A stretch of 64,000 bases of DNA from NCBI RefSeq assembly GCF_016464705.1, contig NZ_JAEHOB010000013.1, forward strand, positions 1 through 64,000, given 5' to 3'. The stretch comes from Qaidamihabitans albus (GTDB lineage Bacteria > Actinomycetota > Actinomycetes > Mycobacteriales > Pseudonocardiaceae). The position numbers and the translations under genes are program-made. The notes under the pieces were generated by a model that saw only the letters and a list, made by a program, of their open reading frames with translations, searched no databases and was not told where the DNA came from. Positions 1-8,760 of the stretch are shown piece by piece (within the stretch, counting starts at the first letter, position 1; every line of letters starts with the position of its first letter).

Positions 1-20
1 TTGAGTTCTCAAACAACACA
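1..20 (-). promoter_or_regulatory. rRNA leader antitermination (boxA-type) sequence
   Basis: Read on the minus strand this segment is GTGTTGTTTGAGAACTCAA, which matches the conserved actinobacterial/mycobacterial rRNA leader element found a short way upstream of 16S rRNA. It lies about 100 nt downstream of a consensus promoter on the same strand. The 16S gene itself is not in the window and would start beyond the left edge. Confidence 0.75.
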
Positions 21-122
21 ATAAAGTGTTCCTGCCTATCCGGCCCGGAACGGCGCTCAACCTACGACTTTTAGTCGTTGACTTCGCTCGGAGGTTGTGC
101 CCCACTTCAGGGCCGACCAGCT

Positions 123-151
123 ACGTTACCCGGTTCGGTTCGCGGTGTCAA
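123..151 (-). promoter_or_regulatory. rRNA operon promoter
   Basis: On the minus strand a perfect -35 TTGACA (146-151) and a -10 TAACGT (123-128) are separated by exactly 17 bp, giving a predicted start near position 116. No coding gene follows before the window edge. Instead there is an rRNA-type leader with a small hairpin (arms ACGACT/AGTCGT at 62-77) and the antitermination motif at 1-20. Strong sigma-A-like promoters of this form are typical of rrn operons in this group. The stretch 152-263 between the promoter and the end of glnA2 shows no gene. Confidence 0.7.
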
Positions 152-263
152 CCCGCTCGACCCGGCCGCACCTGGCGACGAAGAAAAGATTACATGCCAC
201 CGGAGGGCCCGGAAACAGGGGGGTCCGATAGCGGTGAAACCGCAGGTCAGCGGCCCTGCCGGG

Positions 264-1607
264 TTACAGCACGGGCAGCAGCGTGCGGAGCTCGTAGGGC
301 GTCACGGCGCTGCGGTAGTTGTTCCACTCGACCCGCTTGTTGCGGAGGAAGAAGTCGTAGACGTGTTCGCCGAGCGCCTCGGGCAACAGCTCCGAGCGTT
401 CCATCTCGGTGAGCGCCTCGCCCAGGTTCTGCGGCAGCTGTGCGTACCCGGCGGCCTTGCGCTCCGAGTCCGACAGCGACCAGATGTTGTCCTCGGCGGG
501 CGGCGGCAGCTCGTAGCCCTTCTCGATGCCCTTCAGCCCGGCGGCGAGGATCACCGAGTACGCCAGGTAGGGGTTGCACGCCGAGTCCAGCGTGCGGATC
601 TCCACCCGGCGTGAGGAGGCCTTGCCCGGCGAGTACATCGGCACCCGCACCAGCGCCGAGCGGTTGGCCCGGCCCCAGGAGACCGTCGTCGGGGCCTCGC
701 CACCGCTGATCAGCCGCTTGTACGAGTTCACCCACTGGTTCGTGACCGCGGACAGCTCGCGCGCGTGATGCAGCAGCCCGGCCACGAACGCCTTGCCCGT
801 GTCGGAGAGCTCGTACGGATCCTCCGGGCTGTAGAACGCGTTCTGGTCACCCTCGAAGAGGGACACGTGCGTGTGCATCCCGGAGCCGGCCTGGTCGGTG
901 AACGGCTTCGGCATGAAGGTCGCCCGCACGCCCTGCATGAGAGCCACCTCCTTCACCACGTACCGGAACGTCATCACGTTGTCGGCCATCGTCAGCGCGT
1001 CGGCGTAGCGCAGGTCGATCTCCTGCTGCCCTGGCGCTCCCTCGTGGTGACTGAACTCCACCGAGATGCCCATCGCCTCGAGCGTCTCGATCGCGTGCCT
1101 GCGGAAGTGCGTCGCCGTCGCGTGGCTGGCCTGGTCGAAGTACCCGCCGTTGTCGGCGGGCTCCGGCTCGCTCCCGTCGTCGGACATGCTGGCCAGCAGG
1201 AAGAACTCAATCTCCGGGTGCACGTAGCAGGTGAACCCGGCCTCGCCTGCCTTCGAAAGCTGGCGGCGCAGCACGTGCCGGGGGTCCGCCCACGACGGCG
1301 AGCCGTCCGGCATCGCGATGTCGCAGAACATCCGTGCCGAGTAGTGCCCGCCCTCCGGCGTCTCCCACGGCAGCACCTGGAAGGTGGACGGGTCCGGCTT
1401 GGCGACCATGTCCGACTCGTACACCCGCGCGAAGCCCTCGATGGCCGAGCCGTCGAATCCGATGCCCTCGCTGAACGCGCCCTCCAGCTCGGCGGGCGCC
1501 ACGGCCACGGACTTGAGAAAACCCAGCACGTCGGTGAACCAGAGCCGCACGAAGCGGATGTCGCGTTCTTCGAGCGTGCGCAGCACGAACTCCTGCTGGC
1601 GATCCAT
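264..1607 (-). CDS. glnA2: type I glutamine synthetase, GlnA2 clade (possible gamma-glutamylpolyamine synthetase)
   Basis: This 447-aa cytoplasmic protein belongs to the ATP-dependent glutamine synthetase family, which ligates an amine to the gamma-carboxyl of glutamate. Visible motifs are GFDGSAIEGF (50-59), the metal-binding HPEIEFF (130-136), a GSGMHTHVS box (241-249) and NRSALVRVP (315-323). The region that carries the adenylylated tyrosine in GlnA1 reads GYELPPPAEDN (364-374), the GlnA2-type form, so GlnE control is unlikely. GlnA2 of Streptomyces has been reported to glutamylate polyamines, and this window carries a polyamine uptake operon 14 kb away. Canonical glutamine synthesis cannot be excluded from sequence. 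The gene lies 23 bp downstream of the MFS gene on the same strand. Confidence 0.9.
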   Translation of the reverse strand: MDRQQEFVLRTLEERDIRFVRLWFTDVLGFLKSVAVAPAELEGAFSEGIGFDGSAIEGFARVYESDMVAKPDPSTFQVLPWETPEGGHYSARMFCDIAMPDGSPSWADPRHVLRRQLSKAGEAGFTCYVHPEIEFFLLASMSDDGSEPEPADNGGYFDQASHATATHFRRHAIETLEAMGISVEFSHHEGAPGQQEIDLRYADALTMADNVMTFRYVVKEVALMQGVRATFMPKPFTDQAGSGMHTHVSLFEGDQNAFYSPEDPYELSDTGKAFVAGLLHHARELSAVTNQWVNSYKRLISGGEAPTTVSWGRANRSALVRVPMYSPGKASSRRVEIRTLDSACNPYLAYSVILAAGLKGIEKGYELPPPAEDNIWSLSDSERKAAGYAQLPQNLGEALTEMERSELLPEALGEHVYDFFLRNKRVEWNNYRSAVTPYELRTLLPVL

Positions 1608-1630
1608 GCCGCGACCTTATGCGCGCCTTG

Positions 1631-2920
1631 TTAACTCGATGTTTCGGGGCCGGCGGCACGGCTGGGCGAAATGCGGAGCGAGAGCACCGCCGCCACCGCG
1701 CAGAGACCGCCTGCCGCGTACCAGGCCAGGTCGTAGGTGCCGAGCTGGTCGCGGGTGAAGCCCGCCCCGAACGCCGCGACGGCGGCCCCCACCTGGTGTG
1801 AGGCGAACACCCAGCCGAACACGATCGGGCCGCTGAGTCCGAAACGATCCCTGCACAGCGCCACGGTCGGCGGCACGGTGGCGACCCAGTCCAGTCCGTA
1901 GAAGACGATGAACGCCCACATGGGCGGCTCGGTGGTGGGCGCGAACAGCAGCGGCAGCACGAGCAGCGAGGCGCCGCGCAGCAGGTAGTAGGCACCCAGC
2001 AGCTTGCGTGGATCGACCCGGTCGGTGAGCCAGCCCGACGCGATGGTGCCCGCGATGTCGAAGATCCCGACGAGCGCCAGCAGTCCGGCCGCGGTGGTGT
2101 GCGGCATCCCGTGGTCGTGCGCCGCCGGGACGAAATGCGTGCCGATCAGCCCGTTCGTGGAGGCGCCGCAGATCGCGAACCCGCCGGCGAGCAGCCAGAA
2201 CGTGCGCGACCGCGCGGCGTCCCGCAGGACCCGCACGGCGCGGGCCGCGCTGCCTCCCGCCGGCACGGCCGCCTCCACGTCGGCCGCGCCCGCACCGTAG
2301 GCGGTGGTGCCGACGTCGCTCGGCCGGTTGCGCAGCAGGAGCAGCACGACAGGCACGACCACCAGCGCCGCGCCCGAGACCGCGAGCGACGCGGGCCGCC
2401 AGCCGTGCTCGGTCGCGAGCAGCGCGACCAGCGGGAGGAAGACCAGCTGGCCCGCGGCACCCGCGGCGGTGAGCACGCCGCTGACCAGTCCGCGATGCCG
2501 GACGAACCAGCGGCTGGTGACCGTGGCGACGAAGGCGAGAGCCATCGACCCGGTGCCCGCGCCGACGAGCACGCCCCAGCACAGCAGGAGCTGCCAGCTC
2601 GCGGTCATGAACACGGTGAGCCCGCTGCCCGCGGACACGAGCAACAGCGCGCCGGAGACCACGCGGCGCATCCCCAGCCGCTCCATCAGGGCGGCCGCGA
2701 ACGGTGAGATGAAGCCGTACAGCAGCAGGTTGACCGACACCGCGGCCGAGATCGTGCCGCGCGACCAGCCGAACTCCTCGTGCAGCGGATCGATGAGCAC
2801 GCTCGGGGCGGCGCGGAAACCGGCCGCGCCGACCAGTGCGACGAAGGCGGCGAAGGCGACGAGCCACGCCCAGTGCAGGCGTGGTGGGACGGACGTTCGG
2901 CGGGCGTGGAGATCGGTCAC
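1631..2920 (-). CDS. MFS transporter
   Basis: A 429-aa major facilitator superfamily membrane protein with about 12 hydrophobic helices. The loop between helices 2 and 3 reads AALMERLGMRR, and a second such loop (GWLTDRVDPRK) marks the symmetry-related half. The substrate is not evident; related proteins are annotated as oxalate/formate or monocarboxylate carriers. A GTG start at 2920 (or 2926) is preferred over the longer frame, which would overlap the divergent regulator gene. The roughly 70-bp divergent spacer with the DJ-1/AraC-type regulator suggests that this regulator controls it. Confidence 0.85.
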   Translation of the reverse strand: MTDLHARRTSVPPRLHWAWLVAFAAFVALVGAAGFRAAPSVLIDPLHEEFGWSRGTISAAVSVNLLLYGFISPFAAALMERLGMRRVVSGALLLVSAGSGLTVFMTASWQLLLCWGVLVGAGTGSMALAFVATVTSRWFVRHRGLVSGVLTAAGAAGQLVFLPLVALLATEHGWRPASLAVSGAALVVVPVVLLLLRNRPSDVGTTAYGAGAADVEAAVPAGGSAARAVRVLRDAARSRTFWLLAGGFAICGASTNGLIGTHFVPAAHDHGMPHTTAAGLLALVGIFDIAGTIASGWLTDRVDPRKLLGAYYLLRGASLLVLPLLFAPTTEPPMWAFIVFYGLDWVATVPPTVALCRDRFGLSGPIVFGWVFASHQVGAAVAAFGAGFTRDQLGTYDLAWYAAGGLCAVAAVLSLRISPSRAAGPETSS

Positions 2921-2990
2921 GGACACAGCCTGCTGATGCGCCAGCCCCCGCACGAGTGGCCAGAATGCCAATATCTGTAAGATTCCTGCC

Positions 2991-3959
2991 ATGCATCGGG
3001 TGGTGGTCCTGGCGATCGACGAGGTCGTCGGTTACGACATGCAGATCCCGCCACAGCTGTTCCGCTCGGCGACGCGGGCCGGACAGCCGCTCTACGACGT
3101 GCGGATCTGCGGGGTGAACGACCGGCCGGTGCGGGTGAGCGCCGGCTACACCGCCACGCTCGACCACGGCCCCGAGGCACTCGCGGAGGCCGACACGGTG
3201 ATCATCCCGGGCACCCGGGTGCACGGCCCGCGCCGGGAGGGCACGCTGCCCGGCGAGATCGCCGACGCGCTCGCCCGCATCCCACGGCACGCGCGGGTCA
3301 TGTCGATCTGCACCGGTGCCTTCGTGCTCGGCGCCGCGGGGATCCTCGACGGGCGGCCCGCCACCACGCACTGGGCGTACGCCGACCAGTTCCGCGACCT
3401 CTACCCCGCCGTGGACCTGGACGAGAACGTGCTGTTCGTCGACGACGGCGACGTCCTCACCTCCGCCGGGCTCGCCGCGGGCGTCGACCTCTGCCTGCAC
3501 GTGCTGCGCGCCGACCACGGCAGCGACGTGGCCAACGTCGCCGCGCGCTACTGCGTGGTGCCGCCGTGGCGCGACGGCGGGCAGACCCAGTTCATCGATC
3601 GCCCGCTGCCGGGGCCGGGCGAGGGCAGCACCGCACGGACGCGGGCGTGGGCACTCGCCCGGCTCGCCGAACCGCTCGAACTCGCCACGCTCGCGGCGCA
3701 CGCCAACATGAGCGTCCGGACGTTCAGCAGGCGCTTCCGCGCGGAGACCGGGCTGCCACCGAGGGCGTGGCTCACCCAGCAGCGCGTGCTGCACGCACGG
3801 CACCTGCTGGAGACGACCGACCTGCCCGTGGACCGGGTGGCCGCCGAAGCCGGCCTCGGCGGCGCGGCCTCGCTGCGGCAGCACCTGAGCGCGGCGATCG
3901 GCGTGGCGCCGCTCGCCTACCGGCGCACCTTCTCCGCCACACCGGAATCGTCCCGCTAA
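2991..3959 (+). CDS. GlxA-family transcriptional regulator (DJ-1/PfpI domain plus AraC HTH)
   Basis: 322 aa. The N-terminal 170 residues form a DJ-1/PfpI-like (class I glutamine amidotransferase-like) domain with the nucleophile-elbow segment SICTGAFVLG. The C-terminal 100 residues carry an AraC-type double helix-turn-helix (MSVRTFSRRFRAETGLPPRAWL). Such proteins are cytoplasmic activators or repressors that usually sense a small metabolite. It is divergent from the MFS gene at 1631-2920, the likely target. A TAAGAT hexamer at 2978-2983 is placed so that the transcript would start at or near the ATG, suggesting a leaderless mRNA (tentative). Confidence 0.88.
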   Translation: MHRVVVLAIDEVVGYDMQIPPQLFRSATRAGQPLYDVRICGVNDRPVRVSAGYTATLDHGPEALAEADTVIIPGTRVHGPRREGTLPGEIADALARIPRHARVMSICTGAFVLGAAGILDGRPATTHWAYADQFRDLYPAVDLDENVLFVDDGDVLTSAGLAAGVDLCLHVLRADHGSDVANVAARYCVVPPWRDGGQTQFIDRPLPGPGEGSTARTRAWALARLAEPLELATLAAHANMSVRTFSRRFRAETGLPPRAWLTQQRVLHARHLLETTDLPVDRVAAEAGLGGAASLRQHLSAAIGVAPLAYRRTFSATPESSR

Positions 3960-3969
3960 CGTGTGCGCC

Positions 3970-4662
3970 ATGCTCTTCCGCCGCATCGCGCTGGTACTCC
4001 TGCTCGGCGCCCTCGGCGGTTGCACGTCGGCGCCGGACACCGCAGGGCCGCTGCCCGACGGCGGGTCGCTGGTCGCGGCCTCCGCCGACGCGCTGCGCGA
4101 CCTGCGAAGCGTCAGCTTCGAGTTCGCCGTGAGCGGCGCGATTCCGGGCCTCGCGGTCCGCGAGGTGACGGGCGAGGCGGCGCGCGGCGAGGGAGCGCAC
4201 GGCTTCGCCCACGGTGACGTGGACGTCCAGCACACCGACGAGCGCGCCCAGTACGAGTTCCGCGTCGACGGCGGCACGCTGTACCTGACCGGATCCGACG
4301 ACGAGCACACCGAACAGCCCGTGCCCGCCGGGTTCGACCCCGCGCGGCTGCTCGATCCGGAGGACGGCCTGCGCAGCCTGCTGACCGGCGCCACGAACCT
4401 GCGTACCGAGAGCCGCGAGAAGCTGGGCGAGGTGGCGACCTACCGGGTGACCGGCGAGCTTCCGGAGCACGTCGTCTCGGCGCTGGTCCCGGGCATCCGG
4501 TCAGACGCGCACGTCAAGTTCTGGGTCGCCGAGGCGGCGGGGCGTCACCTGCGGCGGATCTGGATCCAGGTGCCGCCGCGCCAGCCCAACGAGGGCGCGG
4601 TGACCCTCGAACTGGCGCTTTCCGACCACAACGCCCCGGTAGAGCCGACGCCGCCCTCGTGA
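3970..4662 (+). CDS. LprG/LppX-family lipoprotein
   Basis: 230 aa with a short signal peptide and lipobox (LLGALGGC, cysteine near residue 18). The mature part fits the LppX_LprAFG fold, a hydrophobic-pocket lipoprotein that in mycobacteria carries acylated lipids or glycolipids from membrane to envelope. The motif LRSVSFEFAVSG at the mature N terminus is typical. The ATG at 3970 is preferred over a GTG at 3961 because it starts directly with the signal peptide. No efflux partner (P55-like) is adjacent. The stop codon lies inside palindromic repeat copy 1. Confidence 0.8.
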   Translation: MLFRRIALVLLLGALGGCTSAPDTAGPLPDGGSLVAASADALRDLRSVSFEFAVSGAIPGLAVREVTGEAARGEGAHGFAHGDVDVQHTDERAQYEFRVDGGTLYLTGSDDEHTEQPVPAGFDPARLLDPEDGLRSLLTGATNLRTESREKLGEVATYRVTGELPEHVVSALVPGIRSDAHVKFWVAEAAGRHLRRIWIQVPPRQPNEGAVTLELALSDHNAPVEPTPPS

Positions 4663-4702
4663 GTGCGTAACGCTGTTCTAACTCGTGTCGGCACTCACGA
4701 GG
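4655..4702. repeat. palindromic intergenic repeat, copy 1
   Basis: Inverted arms CCTCGTGAGTGC and GCACTCACGAGG flank a 24-bp centre containing GTTCTAACTCG on the plus strand. It lies between two convergent genes, overlaps the stop codon of the LprG-like gene, and probably folds into a transcript-end hairpin. It belongs to a family of eight copies in this window. Confidence 0.9.
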
Positions 4703-4708
4703 CCGGGG

Positions 4709-6295
4709 TCAGCAGCGGGTGCCTTCCGGGGGCAGGGTGCCGTCGACGAGGTAGGCCGTACCCGCGTCGTCGATGCACGAATGGCCCTGGAGGAACACCG
4801 TGTGCTGGGTGCCCTCGAAGGTCAGCAGCCTGCCGCCCATCGCCTTGGCCAGGCTGACGCCCGCCTCGTAGGGGGTCGCCGGATCGTTCGTCGTGGAGAT
4901 CACCAGTGCCGGCGGGACGCCCTCGACGTCGGGCAGGTGCGGCTCGGAGGTGTTGGGCACGGGCCAGAACGCGCAGGCGTCGCGGGCCGCGGAGTCCGGT
5001 TCGCCATCGTCGAGGAACGGCGCGACCTCCTCGTAGCGGCGCTGCGCCCTCAGCACCACGTCCCTGTCGGTGACCTGCGGATCGTCCACGCAGCGGATGG
5101 CCGTGAAGGCGTCCTGCGTGCTGGCGTACTTCCCGTTCGGGCCGCGCTCGTTGTACATGTCGGCCAGCGCCATCAGGGAGGTTCCCTGGTGCCGCTTCAG
5201 CTCGCCGAGCCCGGAGTTGAGCCGGTCCCACAGCTGCTGCCGGTAGAGCGCCTGCATCGTCGCGGTGGTGGCGTCCTCGTAGGAGAGCCTGCGCCCGTCC
5301 GCAAGATCGACCGGGTTGTCGATCAACGGCCGGACGAGGTCCTGGTACGCCTTCGTCGCGCCGGCCGGGTCGTCGCCGAGCGCGCAGTCCTGCTGCTCGG
5401 CGCACCAGGCGGCGAACTCCTCGAACGCCTTGCCGAAGCCCCTGCCCTGACCGATGAGGGACTCGACGAGATCCTGTTCGGGATCCAGCGCGCCGTCCAG
5501 CAGCAGGGCGCGGACGTTGCCGGGGAACGCCTCGGCATAGGAGTAGCCGATGCGCGTGCCATAGGAGTAGCCGAGGTAGGTCAGCCTCTCGTCGCCGAGG
5601 ACGCAGCGCAGCACGTCGAGGTCCTTGACGACGTCGCGGGTACCGACGTGGGCGAGCATCTCGGCGCCGTGCTCGGTCCGCTGGGCGCACTTGGCCGCGA
5701 AGGCCCGCTCCTGCTGCTCCTGCGCGGCCACGCCCTCCGGGCTGCCGTCGACCTCGGTGTCCGTCGCCCGGTCGGCGTCGCGCTCGGCCGCGGTGAGGCA
5801 CTGCACCTGTGGCTCGCTCGCCCCCACTCCGCGCGGGTCGAAGCCCACGATGTCGAACCGCTGCCCGAGGGTGCCGCCGGAGACGGCACCGGCGATCGAC
5901 GCGGCCGCGGTCATCCCGGACGCGCCGGGGCCACCGGGGTTCAGCACGAGCGAGCCGATCCGGTCGCCGGAGTCGCCTGCCTCGTGGCGCAGCACGCCGA
6001 CGCTGATCGTGGTGCCGCCTGGATCGCCGTAGTCCAGCGGTACCTCGAGCCGGGCGCACTCCAGTCCCTCGCCCTGGAACGCCGACCTGGCGTCCTCCGT
6101 CGTCGCGAACGGTTCGCACTCGCCCCAGTCCAGCGCCTGCGAGTAGAAGCGCTCGAGCCCCGCGGGCACCGGCCCTGCGGGCCCCGCGGCGCCGCCGGAT
6201 TCCGGCTCCGACGTGCAGGCGGCCAGCCCGGCACCGAGGACCCCGATCGCGAGTAGACAAGCCGACCGGGACAGGTAGCGTTCGTGGAGGGGCAC
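4709..6295 (-). CDS. secreted alpha/beta-hydrolase peptidase, CaeA/Hip1 (tripeptidyl aminopeptidase) family lipoprotein
   Basis: 528 aa. A signal peptide with lipobox (GAGLAAC) predicts a membrane-anchored extracytoplasmic enzyme. The hydrolase core shows NPGGPGASG (oxyanion region), the nucleophile elbow GYSYG, a late acidic segment NDPATPYEAG and the catalytic-histidine region GTQHTVF, with a C-terminal TAP-like domain. Family members cleave short peptides from protein N termini. The mycobacterial relative next to glnA2 (CaeA/Hip1) processes GroEL2. The GTG at 6295 is chosen because it immediately precedes the signal peptide; an upstream in-frame extension is unlikely. It is divergent from secA2 and convergent with the LprG-like gene. 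Confidence 0.85.
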   Translation of the reverse strand: MPLHERYLSRSACLLAIGVLGAGLAACTSEPESGGAAGPAGPVPAGLERFYSQALDWGECEPFATTEDARSAFQGEGLECARLEVPLDYGDPGGTTISVGVLRHEAGDSGDRIGSLVLNPGGPGASGMTAAASIAGAVSGGTLGQRFDIVGFDPRGVGASEPQVQCLTAAERDADRATDTEVDGSPEGVAAQEQQERAFAAKCAQRTEHGAEMLAHVGTRDVVKDLDVLRCVLGDERLTYLGYSYGTRIGYSYAEAFPGNVRALLLDGALDPEQDLVESLIGQGRGFGKAFEEFAAWCAEQQDCALGDDPAGATKAYQDLVRPLIDNPVDLADGRRLSYEDATTATMQALYRQQLWDRLNSGLGELKRHQGTSLMALADMYNERGPNGKYASTQDAFTAIRCVDDPQVTDRDVVLRAQRRYEEVAPFLDDGEPDSAARDACAFWPVPNTSEPHLPDVEGVPPALVISTTNDPATPYEAGVSLAKAMGGRLLTFEGTQHTVFLQGHSCIDDAGTAYLVDGTLPPEGTRC

Positions 6296-6377
6296 GTGAC
6301 GATCGTGCCATTCGATGCGGGAACTCGAACGCACCACCACAGCGTTGAGGTTGCGGCACAGAGATGGGAGAGCACCG

Positions 6378-8702
6378 GTGGCGTTGTTGAGCCGGGCAGG
6401 CAGACGGTTGCGCAGAATCATCCAGCGCCCGGCCAGCGTGGAACTGACCCGTTACAAGGCACTGCTGCCCGCCGTCGAGAAGCGGGAGCCGGAGCTGGAG
6501 AAGCTCTCCGACGCCGAGCTGAGCGAGCTGGCGGCGGAGCTCCGGCACGGGGACTCCGCCGAAGACGACCAGCTCGTCGAGCTATGCGCGCTCGGCCGCG
6601 AGGCCGCCCGCCGCGCGCTGGGCGAGCGGGCCTTCGACGTGCAGTTGCTCGGCACGATGGGCCTGCTCACCGGGCACGTGGTGCAGATGGCCACCGGTGA
6701 GGGCAAGACCCTCGCCGGCGCACTGGCGGCGGCGGGGCACGCGCTGCAGGGCAGGCGCGTGCACGTCATCTCGGTCAACGACTACCTGGCCCGCCGGGAC
6801 GCCGAATGGATGCGGCCGGTGTACGACCTGCTCGGCGTGTCGGTGGGCTGGGTCGAGCCGGCGCTGACGCCGGACGAGCGGCGCGCCGCCTACGACGCCG
6901 AGGTCTGCTACGGCGCGGTCAGCGAGATCGGCTTCGACGTCCTGCGCGACCGGCTGGTCACCCGCGCCGAGGACCTCGCGCAGCCGGAGCCCGAGGTCGC
7001 GATCGTCGACGAGGCCGACTCGGTGCTGGTCGACGAGGCCAGGGTGCCGCTGGTGATGGCAGGCTCGGTGGACGCGGGGGTCGCCGACGAGGAGGTCGCG
7101 AACATCGTGCGCAGGCTGCGGCTCGGCCTGCACTACGAGACCGACCCCGACGGCCGCAACGCCTGGCTCACGTCCGCGGGCGCCTCCGTGGTGGAGAAGT
7201 CGCTCGGCGGCATCGACCTCTACGACGAGTCGGGTTCGGCCCGGCTCGCGGCGGTCAACGTCGCGCTGCACGCGCACGCGCTGCTCACCAGGGACGTCGA
7301 CTACCTGGTGCGGGACGACAAGGTGCAGCTCATCAACGCCTCCCGCGGCCGGGTCGCCGAGTTGCAGCGCTGGCCGGACGGTCTCCAGGCCGCGGTCGAG
7401 GCGAAGGAGCAGCTACCGCCGTCCGACCACGGCGAGATCCTCGACTCGATCACCGTGCAGGCGCTCATCGCCCGGTATCCGCGGGTGGCGGGCATGACGG
7501 GCACGGCGGTCGCGGTCGCGGAACAGCTGCGGGAGTTCTACAAGCTCGAGGTGGCGGTGATCCCGCCGAACACCCCGAACATCCGCTCGGACAAGCTGGA
7601 CCGCATCTTCGCGTCACCGACCAACAAGCTGCGGGCGATCGTCGAGGAGATCCGGGCCGTGCACGAGAGCGGGCGGCCGATCCTGGTCGGCACGCAGGAC
7701 GTGGCCGAGTCCGAGGAGCTGGCGGAGAAGCTGGCCAAGGTCGACCTGCCGTGTGTCGTGCTGAACGCGCGCAACGACGCCGAGGAGGCCGCAATCATCG
7801 CCGAGGCCGGCACGTACGACCGGATCACGGTCTCCACGCAGATGGCGGGCCGGGGCACCGACATCCGGCTCGGCGGTGCCGACGGGGCCGACCGGGACCG
7901 GGTGGCCGAGCTCGGCGGGCTGCACGTCATCGGCACCGCCCGGTACCCGAGCAGCAGGCTCGACGACCAGCTTCGCGGGCGCGCCGGGCGGCAGGGCGAT
8001 CCCGGCAGCTCGGTGTTCTTCGCCAGCCTGAACGACGAGCTGGTGCTCGGCTATGCCCCCGACGTACCGGAGGGCATCGAGGCCGACGAGGAGACCGGCG
8101 AGGTCACCGACCCGGGCGCGCACCGCCAGATCAACCACGCCCAGCGCGTCGCCGAGGGCGTTGACCTGGAGATCCACCGCAACACCTGGCGGTACACGCG
8201 GCTGATCGAGCACCAGCGCGGCGAGGTGCTGGCGCACCGGGACAAGATCCTGCGCACGGAGCTGGCCGGCGAGCTGCTGGCCGAGGCGGAACCCGAGCGC
8301 CACGCCGAGCTGACCGAGAAGCTGGGCGAGCCGGCGGCGGTGCAGGCGTGCCGCGAGATCATGCTGTACCACCTGGACCAGCTGTGGGCGGATCACCTGG
8401 CGTTCCTCACCGATGTGCGGGAGACCATCCACCTGCGGGCGCTGGCGAGGGAGACGCCGCTGGACGAGTTCCACCGGGCGGCGATCCCCGAGTTCCGCAA
8501 GATCTCCGGCGAGGCCGAGAAGCGGTCGGCGAAGACCCTGGTCGAGGCCGAGCTCACCGACGAGGGCGTGAACCTCGTGGCGGCCGGGGTGCGCAGGCCG
8601 ACGTCGACGTGGACGTACCTGGTACACGACAACCCGTTCGACTCCGACGCCGAGCAGGCGCTGAAGAAGGTGCGGGGCATGTTGCGCAAGAAGCGCACCT
8701 GA
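6378..8702 (+). CDS. secA2: accessory Sec translocase ATPase SecA2
   Basis: 774 aa, DEAD-type preprotein translocase motor. Motifs in order: Walker A ATGEGKT (105-111), VNDYLARRD, Walker B IVDEADSVLVDEAR, and the helicase motif MAGRGTDIRLGG. It is shorter than housekeeping SecA (about 930 aa) and lacks the C-terminal zinc/SecB-binding tail, as expected for actinobacterial SecA2. SecA2 exports a small set of envelope proteins and solute-binding lipoproteins. GTG start at 6378, preceded by GGGAG. It is divergent from the secreted peptidase gene. Confidence 0.9.
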   Translation: MALLSRAGRRLRRIIQRPASVELTRYKALLPAVEKREPELEKLSDAELSELAAELRHGDSAEDDQLVELCALGREAARRALGERAFDVQLLGTMGLLTGHVVQMATGEGKTLAGALAAAGHALQGRRVHVISVNDYLARRDAEWMRPVYDLLGVSVGWVEPALTPDERRAAYDAEVCYGAVSEIGFDVLRDRLVTRAEDLAQPEPEVAIVDEADSVLVDEARVPLVMAGSVDAGVADEEVANIVRRLRLGLHYETDPDGRNAWLTSAGASVVEKSLGGIDLYDESGSARLAAVNVALHAHALLTRDVDYLVRDDKVQLINASRGRVAELQRWPDGLQAAVEAKEQLPPSDHGEILDSITVQALIARYPRVAGMTGTAVAVAEQLREFYKLEVAVIPPNTPNIRSDKLDRIFASPTNKLRAIVEEIRAVHESGRPILVGTQDVAESEELAEKLAKVDLPCVVLNARNDAEEAAIIAEAGTYDRITVSTQMAGRGTDIRLGGADGADRDRVAELGGLHVIGTARYPSSRLDDQLRGRAGRQGDPGSSVFFASLNDELVLGYAPDVPEGIEADEETGEVTDPGAHRQINHAQRVAEGVDLEIHRNTWRYTRLIEHQRGEVLAHRDKILRTELAGELLAEAEPERHAELTEKLGEPAAVQACREIMLYHLDQLWADHLAFLTDVRETIHLRALARETPLDEFHRAAIPEFRKISGEAEKRSAKTLVEAELTDEGVNLVAAGVRRPTSTWTYLVHDNPFDSDAEQALKKVRGMLRKKRT

Positions 8703-8760
8703 GCGAGCGAGCCCGGGCACGTGGCTGGGGCCCGGACCGGCCGTGGGGAAGAATGGCCGT

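Noticed and set aside
1617-4394. 925-codon minus-strand frame across the MFS and regulator genes
   Set aside because: High-GC shadow frame: arginine/alanine-rich, no domains, overlaps well-supported genes on both strands.
6378-8702. Housekeeping SecA1
   Set aside because: Too short, and without the C-terminal zinc-binding linker.
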